Assembly (NCBI GenBank): GCA_903921365.1 | Contig: CAIXPS010000380.1 | Location: forward strand, 1-34,369 | DNA: 34,369 nt | Source: an uncultured bacterium | Lineage (GTDB): Bacteria; Chloroflexota; Anaerolineae; J036; Brachytrichaceae | Direction of reading: 5' to 3' | Shown: positions 7,433 to 15,565 of the stretch, piece by piece | How the letters are laid out: each line of letters begins with the position of its first letter | How positions within the stretch are numbered: position 1 is the stretch's first letter | Notes under the pieces: model-generated | Seen by the model: only the letters and a program-made list of their open reading frames with translations | Database searches by the model: none | Told to the model about the DNA's origin: nothing | Position numbers and translations under genes: made by a program

Positions 7433-9529
7433 GTGTCAATGACACGAATCGGGCAGTACGAGATACTCGGTAAGATCGCATCAGGTGGGATGGGAATCGT
7501 TTATCGCGCCATCCATACTCCATTGCATCGCGAAGTTGCGCTCAAAGTGTTGCTTCCCGACCTGGCCGATGATGTCAATGCACTTGCCCGTTTCCAACGT
7601 GAGGCACAGTCCGCAAGCAAACTCAGGCACCCAAACATCATCGAAGTCTATGACCTGGGCCAGGCGGATGGTCAGAACTACATGGCGATGGAGTACCTGC
7701 CCGAAGGCAGTTTACAGCAAAAACTGCGCGAGATGGTTCTCGAAGACACGGCGGCGCTGACTGAGGAGCAAGTTCTGAGGATGACTCGCCCACTTGCCGA
7801 TGCGCTGGGGTATGCGCACGAGCAAGGACTTGTCCATCGTGATATTAAACCAAGCAATATCCTGCTGCGCGGCGACGGGACACCGGTTCTGGCGGATTTT
7901 GGGATTGTGCTGGCTACTACGGCAACCCGCCTGACCCGCAACCTCAGCGCCATTGGCACTCCCGACTATATGTCTCCCGAGCAGGGTAAGGGTGGCGCTG
8001 TCGATGGCCGCAGCGATCTGTACTCGCTCGGAATCGTCATGTACGAGATGCTGGAAGGTGAACCTCCGTTCAAGGCAGACACGCCCGTGGCTGTTGTCTA
8101 CAAGCATATTAAAGACCCCTTGCCCGAGATCAGGCGCAAGGATGTTTCGCTGCGAACACGCCGAATCATCGAAAAAGTCACCGCCAAGGAACCAAACGAC
8201 CGCTACCAGACGGGCGCCGAACTGATCAAAGCAATCGACTTGGCGCTGGATGATCTTCAACGCGGCGCCGTGACCAGGAAAGGGGTCAGTGTCGCCATGC
8301 CTGCGGCAATTGAGCCGGTCACTGCGCTAACGCCTGCGGGCACTGACCCTATACAACCGTCGAATCGATTAAGGCGGCGCAATCTGATCTTGGGGCTTGT
8401 CGCCGCCGTCGCGTTGGCGCTGCTGATCGGAGGCTCGGTAGTCATAATAAACGCAATCAGTAGTAACACAACCCAGCAGGGAACACTTGGGACAGCAACT
8501 GCGCCGTCGACCGGCGCACGGCAACAACTGACTGCAACGGCTGCCGAACTGACAGTGTCGCCGACCGATGCCGCTACGCTTGCGGTCATAGCGACAAGCG
8601 CTACAACCGTTGAGCCGACTGCTGCAACCTCACCCACCCCATCTGATACAGCGATACCGCCGACCAGTCTTCCGACGAACACCCCCTTACCCAGCGGTAG
8701 CTGTCTGCCTGGGTACGTTTACAGGTTGGCGCGCCCTGCGGATAAAATATGTGTCCCGCCAGCATCGCGCAACCAGGCGCAAGCGGATAACTCAGCAGCC
8801 GCTTCGCGCAGGGCTGTCGCCACAAACGGGCCGGATACTTGCAAAGCTGGATACGTGTTTCGCCTGGCATTCAATAACGACCACGTGTGCGTCACACAGG
8901 CGGTGCGCAACCAGGTCCAGGCCGATAACGCGGCTGCGGCCTCAAGGAAATTGTTGCAGTACGGGCCCGATACGTGTATCCTGGGCTACGTCTGGCGCGA
9001 GGCATACCCAAATGACCATGTTTGCGTCACTGGAGCCACCCGCGCCCAGGCACAAGCAGACAATGCCGCAGCCGCATCGCGTATTGATCCGGGTGGCGCA
9101 TATGGGCCGAACTCATGTGTAGCGGGCTACGTCTGGCGCGAGGCGCGAACGGAGGACTACGTGTGCGTCACAGCAGTCATTCGCTCACAAACGGCTGGGG
9201 ACAACGCAGCGGCTGCGTCTCGCCAGGTTGTTGCGAGTGATGGGCCCGATACATGCAAGGATGGCTTTGTCTGGCGCCTTGCATCAAGCAGTGATCACGT
9301 TTGTGTGACATCAGACATCCAGGCGCAAGCTCAGGCAGATAATAGTGCTGCCGCATCCCGTAAACTGCTGCAACAGGGGCCAGACACATGCATCAATGCC
9401 GGTGGCGGCGCTAGCGGTAGCTATGTATGGCGCCTGGCATTTCCAGGAGACCATGTTTGCGTCAGTGCCGATGTCGCAGCGGCAGTTAAAAAGGATAACA
9501 ACCTTGCACCCAGTCGGACAGCGCCATAG
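7433..9529 (+). CDS. Receptor Ser/Thr protein kinase with six-repeat cysteine-paired ectodomain
   Basis: Transmembrane PknB-like kinase. The kinase domain spans ~9-270: SGGMGIVY loop, K38, HRDIKPSN (D137), DFG (D155), SPEQ. A TM helix lies at ~316-340 and a Thr/Pro/Ala linker at ~345-420. The ectodomain, ~423-698, is six consecutive modules of about 45 residues. Each has the pattern GPDTC-x2-GYVWRxA-x4-DHVCVT-x10-DNAAAASR, with two cysteines that could pair as one disulfide per module. This module type is known from extracellular bacterial proteins but its ligand is not established. A GTG at 7433 sits 6 bases after AGGAGA and was preferred to the ATG at 7439. Kinase activity is expected. Confidence 0.93.
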   Translation: MSMTRIGQYEILGKIASGGMGIVYRAIHTPLHREVALKVLLPDLADDVNALARFQREAQSASKLRHPNIIEVYDLGQADGQNYMAMEYLPEGSLQQKLREMVLEDTAALTEEQVLRMTRPLADALGYAHEQGLVHRDIKPSNILLRGDGTPVLADFGIVLATTATRLTRNLSAIGTPDYMSPEQGKGGAVDGRSDLYSLGIVMYEMLEGEPPFKADTPVAVVYKHIKDPLPEIRRKDVSLRTRRIIEKVTAKEPNDRYQTGAELIKAIDLALDDLQRGAVTRKGVSVAMPAAIEPVTALTPAGTDPIQPSNRLRRRNLILGLVAAVALALLIGGSVVIINAISSNTTQQGTLGTATAPSTGARQQLTATAAELTVSPTDAATLAVIATSATTVEPTAATSPTPSDTAIPPTSLPTNTPLPSGSCLPGYVYRLARPADKICVPPASRNQAQADNSAAASRRAVATNGPDTCKAGYVFRLAFNNDHVCVTQAVRNQVQADNAAAASRKLLQYGPDTCILGYVWREAYPNDHVCVTGATRAQAQADNAAAASRIDPGGAYGPNSCVAGYVWREARTEDYVCVTAVIRSQTAGDNAAAASRQVVASDGPDTCKDGFVWRLASSSDHVCVTSDIQAQAQADNSAAASRKLLQQGPDTCINAGGGASGSYVWRLAFPGDHVCVSADVAAAVKKDNNLAPSRTAP
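8699..9526 (+). repeat. Six tandem modules in the kinase ectodomain
   Basis: Six imperfect direct repeats of about 130-150 bases encode the CxxGYVWR...VCVT...DNAAAASR module. The first copy is the most diverged at its start (CLPGYVYRLARPADKICV) and the last carries a short Gly/Ser insertion (GGGASGS) and a degenerate end. This indicates expansion by unequal duplication. Confidence 0.9.
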
Positions 9530-9613
9530 GTTATTTATAATCCGAGGATTGCATTCAACCATCATAGGGGCACGCTACGCGCCGCCGTGCGGCTGCCTAT
9601 TTGCGGAGTGTTT

Positions 9614-11473
9614 ATGACATCACATATTACTGAACAGGACAATGCGCAGTTGAGCAGTGAGCGCGCAAACGCTCTGGATAGACTTGCTCACCAACTTGAA
9701 AACAGCGTGCCGCCGCAGTTGGTGCTTTCATCAGTGTGCAAGACCCTCGTGCTTGAGTTGCGCGCATTGCAGGTTACTATTTCGCTCAGGCGCGTCGACA
9801 AGGAGGAGTTGGAACCCGTCACGCAACACCGCAGCGACGACTTTGCAACAAGCAACAGCAGCGAAGTACTCTCCGCCAGTAGCGGAGTACCCTCCGCCAG
9901 TAGCGGAGTACCCTCCGCCAGTAGCCCAACCACGACTCGCCGGCTCAAATACCCGATTTCTTACCGGGGAGAAACGATTGGGCAACTGGCGATCATCCTG
10001 GACGCCAACAGCCAACCGATTTCGCCACAGGAAGATCAACTACTGAGTGACATTGCCCATCGCACCGGAACAGCAGCGCATGTGGTGCGCATCACACGCG
10101 ATCTGCAGCATGCGCGTGAGCGGCTTGTGCTGGCGCGCGAGGAAGAGCGCCGCAAATTACGGCGTAACCTGCACGATGCTGTCGGGCCTACTCTGACCGC
10201 AATCATGCTGCAAATGGGCGCCTTGCGTGACCGAGTGAGCCAAGACCCAGCTGCTGAGGCGATTGTGTCTGATCTGCGCGAACAAATACGGGGAGTCGTG
10301 ACTCAAATCCGCCACGTTATCTATGATTTGCGCCCACCGGCGTTGGAAGAACTGGGACTGCTGACAACGATACGGGAGCAGGCGCAACAGTTTTCTGTCT
10401 CTGATCTCAAAGTCACTGTTTACGCGCCAGACTACTTGCCGCTATTGCCTGCCGCCGTGGAGGTCGCGACGTATCGCATCGTGCTGGAAGCGTTGAATAA
10501 CGTTGCGAAACACTCACACGCCACGCAGTGTGACATCCGGTTGCGCATTGCTGACAACTTGCTTGTCGATATCACTGACAACGGCATCGGTATGCCTGAC
10601 AGGCTTCAGGCCGGCGTTGGCATCATCTCGATTCGCGAACGCGTCTCTGAGCTTGGCGGGAGTTGCACCTTCAAAAAAATACCGAGCGGCGGCACGCACG
10701 TTTCCGTCCGTCTACCGATGTTTCAGGCAATCGAGCCTGCCCTCACCATCAGCGCGGCCCCCCCCGCCCTGCGACAAACGATGCAATCGATGACGGCCAT
10801 TGCGACCGACGAACACGGCATGCGTGAACCAATAAAAGTAATGCTCGTGGACGATCACCGCTTCTTCCGGGAAGGGGTGCGTAACGTGCTTAAGACAGTT
10901 GAAGATATCCAAGTCGTGGGTGAAGCCGCCACAGGAATGGATGCGATCGAACTCGCCAGGACTTCACAGCCGAATGTCATCCTGATGGATATCCAGATGC
11001 CCGGGCTGAATGGCATCGAAACCACGCTGCGCATCCTGCGCGTCGTGCCATTTGCAGGCATTGTGATCATGACGATGCTGGAAGACACTGACATGCTGCT
11101 TTCAGCGCTTCGCGCCGGCGCGCGCGGCTATATTCTCAAGGATGCTGATGAACAGGAGTTGTTGCGCTCAATACGCGCAGTTGCGAGCGGTGAAGCGTTT
11201 TTCGGGCCGGAAGTGGCGCGCCGCCTCCTGCAATATGTGGCAAGCCTCGAACCCGCATCTGCAAAAACCGCGTTCCCTGATTTGACCGAGCGGGAGCGTG
11301 AGATTCTAGCATTAATGGCGCAGGAACGTAGCAACGAGGATGTTGCCACTATCCTGGGGACCTCGATTAAAACAGTGCGTAATCAAGTATCCAGCATTCT
11401 GTCGAAGATGCAGGTAAGCGACCGCGAAGAAGCCATTGCCCGAGCAAAGGCTGCCGGGATGCGGCAGCCGTAA
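9614..11473 (+). CDS. Histidine kinase fused to NarL-type response regulator
   Basis: Soluble signal transducer carrying a full two-component pathway in one chain. Residues ~20-150 look like a GAF-type sensor. A HisKA_3 dimerisation helix follows with phospho-acceptor H187 (RRNLHDAVGPTLTA). Next comes an HATPase_c domain (N box in LEALNNVAKHS, then DNGIGMP). After a linker at ~395-405 there is a receiver domain (VDDHRFFREG; phospho-acceptor D459 in LMDIQMPG) and a C-terminal LuxR/NarL helix-turn-helix (LTEREREILALMAQ to LSKMQVSDREEA). No TM segment is seen. The ATG at 9614 has GGAG 5 bases upstream; an in-frame GTG at 9587 is less likely. Histidine kinases of this class are usually separate from their regulator, so the fusion is notable. 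A target promoter is not identified. Confidence 0.93.
   Translation: MTSHITEQDNAQLSSERANALDRLAHQLENSVPPQLVLSSVCKTLVLELRALQVTISLRRVDKEELEPVTQHRSDDFATSNSSEVLSASSGVPSASSGVPSASSPTTTRRLKYPISYRGETIGQLAIILDANSQPISPQEDQLLSDIAHRTGTAAHVVRITRDLQHARERLVLAREEERRKLRRNLHDAVGPTLTAIMLQMGALRDRVSQDPAAEAIVSDLREQIRGVVTQIRHVIYDLRPPALEELGLLTTIREQAQQFSVSDLKVTVYAPDYLPLLPAAVEVATYRIVLEALNNVAKHSHATQCDIRLRIADNLLVDITDNGIGMPDRLQAGVGIISIRERVSELGGSCTFKKIPSGGTHVSVRLPMFQAIEPALTISAAPPALRQTMQSMTAIATDEHGMREPIKVMLVDDHRFFREGVRNVLKTVEDIQVVGEAATGMDAIELARTSQPNVILMDIQMPGLNGIETTLRILRVVPFAGIVIMTMLEDTDMLLSALRAGARGYILKDADEQELLRSIRAVASGEAFFGPEVARRLLQYVASLEPASAKTAFPDLTEREREILALMAQERSNEDVATILGTSIKTVRNQVSSILSKMQVSDREEAIARAKAAGMRQP
9861..9923 (+). 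repeat. Three in-frame copies of a 21-bp palindromic repeat
   Basis: Three head-to-tail 21-bp units, the first slightly diverged, lie within the sensor region of the histidine kinase and code for Ser/Ala/Gly/Val-rich residues. The core GCGGAGTACCCTCCGC is a palindrome with 6-bp arms and a TACC loop. The identical 16-mer recurs intergenically at 29325 and degenerate copies occur at 28438, so this is a dispersed element inserted into a coding region. Confidence 0.85.
11449..11469. terminator. Hairpin at the convergent gene junction
   Basis: GGCTGCC and GGCAGCC form a perfect 7-bp GC-rich stem with a 7-base loop at the very end of the histidine kinase coding sequence. Only 17 bases separate the stop from the convergent vWA-FHA gene. 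There is no clear T tract, so termination is a guess from position. Confidence 0.35.
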
Positions 11474-11490
11474 CCCCTTGTGGACGAAAC

Positions 11491-13404
11491 TCACATCCGG
11501 ATCTGGGTCCGGTCATTGTTGACCCAGCGCTCACCCTGCCCGGATGCGAAGCGCAACTTCACGCCTAGATTGGCAATATCCCCTAATGTGATTTCGTCGC
11601 CATCCCGCAAAGGCACTTGAACCCCGACCTTCAATTTTGCGCCATTTACGCGCGTGCCATTGGTGGACCCATTGTCTTTGATCGTAAATTCGCCGGGCGC
11701 GGACATCTCCAGCACGGCATGGACGCCGCTGACCGTGCTTGGCTGTCCAGCATAAAAAGTCACATCACACTTCGGATCGCGTCCAATAACAATGCTAGGC
11801 TTAGTCAAGCGCACCTGCTCATTCGTCCTATTGGGCGGTCCCTGCAAGACGATCAAGGTTGCGAGCGCGGGCGCCGCAGGCGGCCCCTTACTCGATCCCT
11901 TCCCTCCACCTGGGGCTGATCTGCGTCGACGCGACAGAAGCAGAATCACAATCAGCAAGATGACTAAAACGACCACAACGGCGATGAGAATTGGGACGAT
12001 GGGCGTATCAGTGGGAATTACCGGCGTTGGTGTCGCAGTGGGAACTACTGGCGGCGCCACTTCAACCGTCACCCGCTCTTGCGCAGATGCCTCACTGCCT
12101 AACGCATCGACGACGCGAACCGTTAGCGTTGCAATATTCGCGCCCGGCTTGGTAATATCCGAGAGATCCGCCACCACCTCAAGGCTGGTTGTGCCGGGCG
12201 ACAAGTCTGCTGCTGTTTTAGTGTCTTTCACAACGCCATTCACAGAGAACTCGACTTTCTGTAACGCGCGCGTGATGTTATCCGTCCAGGCGACGTTTAC
12301 CTGCGCCCTGATGCTCAATGGGCTATATAGACTCTGAGTCGGAGAAGTTGCTGAGGCGCCCGGAAGCGGCGCGCGACGCAGGAATGTAGATTGTGGCGTC
12401 AGCGTCACCAGCGGTGGCGAGACAGTGACGTTGTACTCACCCGCGCGGCCTGTGTCTGGTTTCTCCGGGGACCCCACAGTGACTGTGCGCGCCCCGGAAG
12501 CGCCGGACGGGCTGACATAGGAGATTGTGTAATACTGGCGTTGAAATGCAAGTTGCTGGTAGATATCATCCATTGCGGCGCCGGCGGCATTGGGGACAAG
12601 CTTTACAAACTTGCCACTTGTGCCGACTGCTGCCAACTGCAAAGGCGGCTGGTCCGGGAGTGCGTTATCCGTTTGAACTGCATGGACGATGATGTATTTG
12701 GCTTTTGCATCAGATGCCGTGTTTTGAGCGCCGACGCTGGCAACGTTGGCTTGTGGATCCTCTATCGAACGCGCTATGAAAATGATCGCAGCGTCCTGGA
12801 TGCCTGGCTCCTTGACGATTTGATTCATCTCGCTGACTGCATCATCAATGCCCTTAAGACCTTTTGTGAGCCCTGCACTGCGCGGAAAAGTGTAGTTCGT
12901 GACAAAGTCAACAAACTCGCGCCCACGCGTTGTCGGCCCGACTTTGGACGTAGTGCGATCTCCCTGCCCGGGATTCTCGCGCACCAGTAGCTTAACGGTA
13001 TCACGGCCATCCACGAATGTCCCGCCATCCACCAGCCGCGTCATCGACTGTTTAAGCGCACCCAGTATGTTCTGGTAGTTTGACTGAGAACCCAGATCGA
13101 CGACGTAGACAATCGCAAGTGGGCCATCCGTATGCGGCGTCACGCGCACATCCTTTGCCGGGACTGGTTTCCCATTTTCAAAAACAGGCAGGTTGGCCGC
13201 GGTCAGATCCGGTATGGTATGGTTATTCGCGTCAATGGCGCGCAAGGTGAAACTGATTGCGGGGAACTTACTCGAATCCAAATTCGTGATGAAGTAAGTA
13301 TTGCTTCCCTGCGCCAGTAACGCAGGGGCACTCCCAAATAAACTGGCGAGCATCACCAGAACAAGAGCGACAACTGCTATCCAGTGGATGAGTTTAGTTT
13401 TCAT
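11491..13404 (-). CDS. Signal peptide-vWA-TM-FHA membrane protein (first of three paralogues)
   Basis: Extracellular vWA-like domain joined to a cytoplasmic FHA phosphopeptide-binding domain. A start at 13404 gives a clean signal peptide (MKTKLIHWIAVVALVLVM...LLAQ), whereas the longer frame from 13443 adds 13 polar residues and overlaps the upstream gene. The vWA-like region spans ~80-280; its metal site is degenerate (VVDLGSQ instead of DxSxS). An Ig-like segment lies at ~340-450. A TM helix at ~465-490 is followed by SRRRRS, which places the C-terminus inside. The FHA domain, ~530-620, keeps GRDPKCDV, VSGVHA and STNGTRVNG, so phosphothreonine binding is likely. It is the last gene of the ATPase operon. 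Binding partners are unknown; the nearby kinases are obvious candidates. Confidence 0.88.
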   Translation of the reverse strand: MKTKLIHWIAVVALVLVMLASLFGSAPALLAQGSNTYFITNLDSSKFPAISFTLRAIDANNHTIPDLTAANLPVFENGKPVPAKDVRVTPHTDGPLAIVYVVDLGSQSNYQNILGALKQSMTRLVDGGTFVDGRDTVKLLVRENPGQGDRTTSKVGPTTRGREFVDFVTNYTFPRSAGLTKGLKGIDDAVSEMNQIVKEPGIQDAAIIFIARSIEDPQANVASVGAQNTASDAKAKYIIVHAVQTDNALPDQPPLQLAAVGTSGKFVKLVPNAAGAAMDDIYQQLAFQRQYYTISYVSPSGASGARTVTVGSPEKPDTGRAGEYNVTVSPPLVTLTPQSTFLRRAPLPGASATSPTQSLYSPLSIRAQVNVAWTDNITRALQKVEFSVNGVVKDTKTAADLSPGTTSLEVVADLSDITKPGANIATLTVRVVDALGSEASAQERVTVEVAPPVVPTATPTPVIPTDTPIVPILIAVVVVLVILLIVILLLSRRRRSAPGGGKGSSKGPPAAPALATLIVLQGPPNRTNEQVRLTKPSIVIGRDPKCDVTFYAGQPSTVSGVHAVLEMSAPGEFTIKDNGSTNGTRVNGAKLKVGVQVPLRDGDEITLGDIANLGVKLRFASGQGERWVNNDRTQIRM

Positions 13405-13420
13405 GATGGCTTTGCATCCT

Positions 13421-15550
13421 TTAGGATTGGATGTGAAACTCAAGCTTCACTTTTGGCCCAAGACCAATAACCGATCGATCATCCAGACGTTCACGCCCGT
13501 TGTTTGGCAACCTCTTGCCGTTGACAAAGGTGCCATTAGTGCTATTGGCGTCCACAACATACCAGACGCCGCCCTCGTTCACAATTGACGCGTGTGATCC
13601 TGAAACGCCGCTCTGGCTATCCATCTTGATCACACCATCATTGCCATCGCGACGTCCAAGTGTGACACGCGCAGTTGAGATTTTCATCTGGAACTGGAGT
13701 GTTGCCGGCTCACGCGCGGCCAATGTAGCAGAGAAGCGAGTGGACGAGCCAGATTGGACAACCGGAGACTGGTTCATTGACTGTGAGACGCTTTCGGCCA
13801 ACGGGATAATGACCTGGGATCGATCCGACGCAGCCGCCTGGTGATGTCTGCGGTCCAGTTCAGGCTCAACAACCCGCACGTCGACACGTGAGCGCGCCCT
13901 TGCCACACGGATCAGAATGATGAAGCCGATCAGTGCCAGGAACGCCACAACAACCAGCACCACCACGGCAACTGACGACCGCCCGAGATCGTGCGCCAGT
14001 TTGTCAAAAAAGCCCGGACGTTCATATGTGACTGTGAAAGGCTTGGCCGCCTCAGCAATGATCTGGTTCGCGCCATCAAGTGCTTGAGCCTTGACCAGAT
14101 AAGCGCCAGAAGGCACGTCAGCGCCCGGGATAACGATCGGTAGATCTGGCGACTGGAAGGCTTCAGTTCCCGGGATTGGGCCACTGGCATTCTGACCACC
14201 AGACTGCTCAGGCTCAAGCCATGCCTTGTAGCGGGCAATCCCGGCAATGCCACCCGGGGTGGTTACAGTAACAACGAAGTTTGGCGCATCGAGCGATGGC
14301 GCGCTTACGGACGCAATCGCTATTTGCAATGGCGTCGGTTTGAACTGAAAATCGCGCGGGGTCGTGCGTGAAACAACGTTATTATTGGCGTCGACAGCAG
14401 CAATATCCAGCGTATAGCTGCCATCCTTGGCAAGGTTTGTCGCAGGAATGGCAAGTGATTCCTGCACATTCGGGAAGTCCAGGTTCAGGCTTGTCAGCCC
14501 AGTGGCCTTGTCGACCACCCGCGCCTGAAGTTTGGCGATCCTTGCGCGGTTCACAAGCGTCAGGTTCACAAGGATATTTCCCGGTGTCGTTCGCACTTCA
14601 CCGATCAGTTCGATCTTCGCCGGGGGTTCATATACTCTGTCAGACACAAAGGTGATCTGGCCCGGTAGCGCTGTCGTGTCTTTCAGCACCACCATGATAT
14701 CGACGGTTTGCTCGCCCTTTGGCGGGTACAACGTCCAATTGGCCTCCACCTGATTGGCCAGGCCGGAGAGCATGTTGCTCAGGCCAAAGATGAGATCATT
14801 CGGGCTGCGCACATAGGCAAGCCCCTTGCTCGGTTTGGTGTATTTTTCCAAGGTAGCCAGATTAACCGCGTAGCCATCAACTCCTAACGCGTGAATCTGA
14901 GTAGCGTGATTGACCGCCTCGTCAACAACTGCCTGAATCGAGGTGTTCGCGCAACCATCCTGACTCGCCGTAACCACAATGACCGCCTTACGCGTCGAGG
15001 CAGATTCCACGCGACGCACGGCTTCCAGCATACCGTCGTTCAGACATGGCTTAGCGCCGGTCTTGGCGTTCACCGCCGTCAACAGCTTCTTGCGCACTTC
15101 TTCTTTGTCCGACGTAAAGTCCTGGATCATTGTAGGAACTGTGTCGAATGTGACGATTGTGAAAAGTGCGTTATCGGGCATGCGGTCCAGCGACTTCGAC
15201 AACCCCTCAATCATGCGCCGGAAATCAGGAGAAGCAGCAAGTGTGCCGCTTGTGTCGACCAAAATCGATATAGCCATCTGTCCGGTCGGCTTGCCGAACG
15301 TTGCGGTATAGCGATCCTGCCCGATTTTGAGTTCGACATGATCAATATCGGCCGCGGCGGGCATACCGGCGCTATCGAGCACAGAAAACAACGTGCGAAC
15401 TTTCAATGCAGCCACACCATCTGCGCCTGCCTGTGCCGGTGTCGCCGTGGTATTGTGCACGTAAACTGCCGACGACCCGCCCTGGGCCATTAGCGATCCC
15501 GGATTGATCAACACGGCGATACAAAACGCCGTAACAAGTACCCGCTTCAT
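13421..15550 (-). CDS. Signal peptide-vWA-TM-FHA membrane protein (second of three paralogues)
   Basis: Same architecture as its neighbours. The signal peptide MKRVLVTAFCIAVLINPGSLMAQ is followed by a vWA domain at ~85-270 with the best-preserved metal-binding motif of the three (ILVDTSGT). Two or three beta-sandwich segments lie at ~280-500. A TM helix at ~525-550 precedes RVARARSR, so the C-terminal FHA domain is cytoplasmic. The FHA domain keeps LGRRDGNDG, VSGSHA and STNGTFVNG. GGAGG sits 4-5 bases before the ATG at 15550. The gene lies 15 bases after the third paralogue, in a tight operon. vWA domains bind protein ligands via a metal ion, so this copy is the most likely of the three to bind an extracellular partner. 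Its role in secretion is inferred from context only. Confidence 0.9.
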   Translation of the reverse strand: MKRVLVTAFCIAVLINPGSLMAQGGSSAVYVHNTTATPAQAGADGVAALKVRTLFSVLDSAGMPAAADIDHVELKIGQDRYTATFGKPTGQMAISILVDTSGTLAASPDFRRMIEGLSKSLDRMPDNALFTIVTFDTVPTMIQDFTSDKEEVRKKLLTAVNAKTGAKPCLNDGMLEAVRRVESASTRKAVIVVTASQDGCANTSIQAVVDEAVNHATQIHALGVDGYAVNLATLEKYTKPSKGLAYVRSPNDLIFGLSNMLSGLANQVEANWTLYPPKGEQTVDIMVVLKDTTALPGQITFVSDRVYEPPAKIELIGEVRTTPGNILVNLTLVNRARIAKLQARVVDKATGLTSLNLDFPNVQESLAIPATNLAKDGSYTLDIAAVDANNNVVSRTTPRDFQFKPTPLQIAIASVSAPSLDAPNFVVTVTTPGGIAGIARYKAWLEPEQSGGQNASGPIPGTEAFQSPDLPIVIPGADVPSGAYLVKAQALDGANQIIAEAAKPFTVTYERPGFFDKLAHDLGRSSVAVVVLVVVAFLALIGFIILIRVARARSRVDVRVVEPELDRRHHQAAASDRSQVIIPLAESVSQSMNQSPVVQSGSSTRFSATLAAREPATLQFQMKISTARVTLGRRDGNDGVIKMDSQSGVSGSHASIVNEGGVWYVVDANSTNGTFVNGKRLPNNGRERLDDRSVIGLGPKVKLEFHIQS

Positions 15551-15565
15551 GCAACCTCCATGTGT

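Noticed and set aside
9861-9923. 21-bp units as a CRISPR array
   Set aside because: Units are contiguous without spacers and lie in frame in a gene.
7312-13427. Similar 19-base sequences at 7312 and 13409 (17 of 19 bases match) as a shared regulatory motif
   Set aside because: A two-mismatch match of this length is expected by chance several times in a window this size, and one copy overlaps a stop codon and ribosome site.
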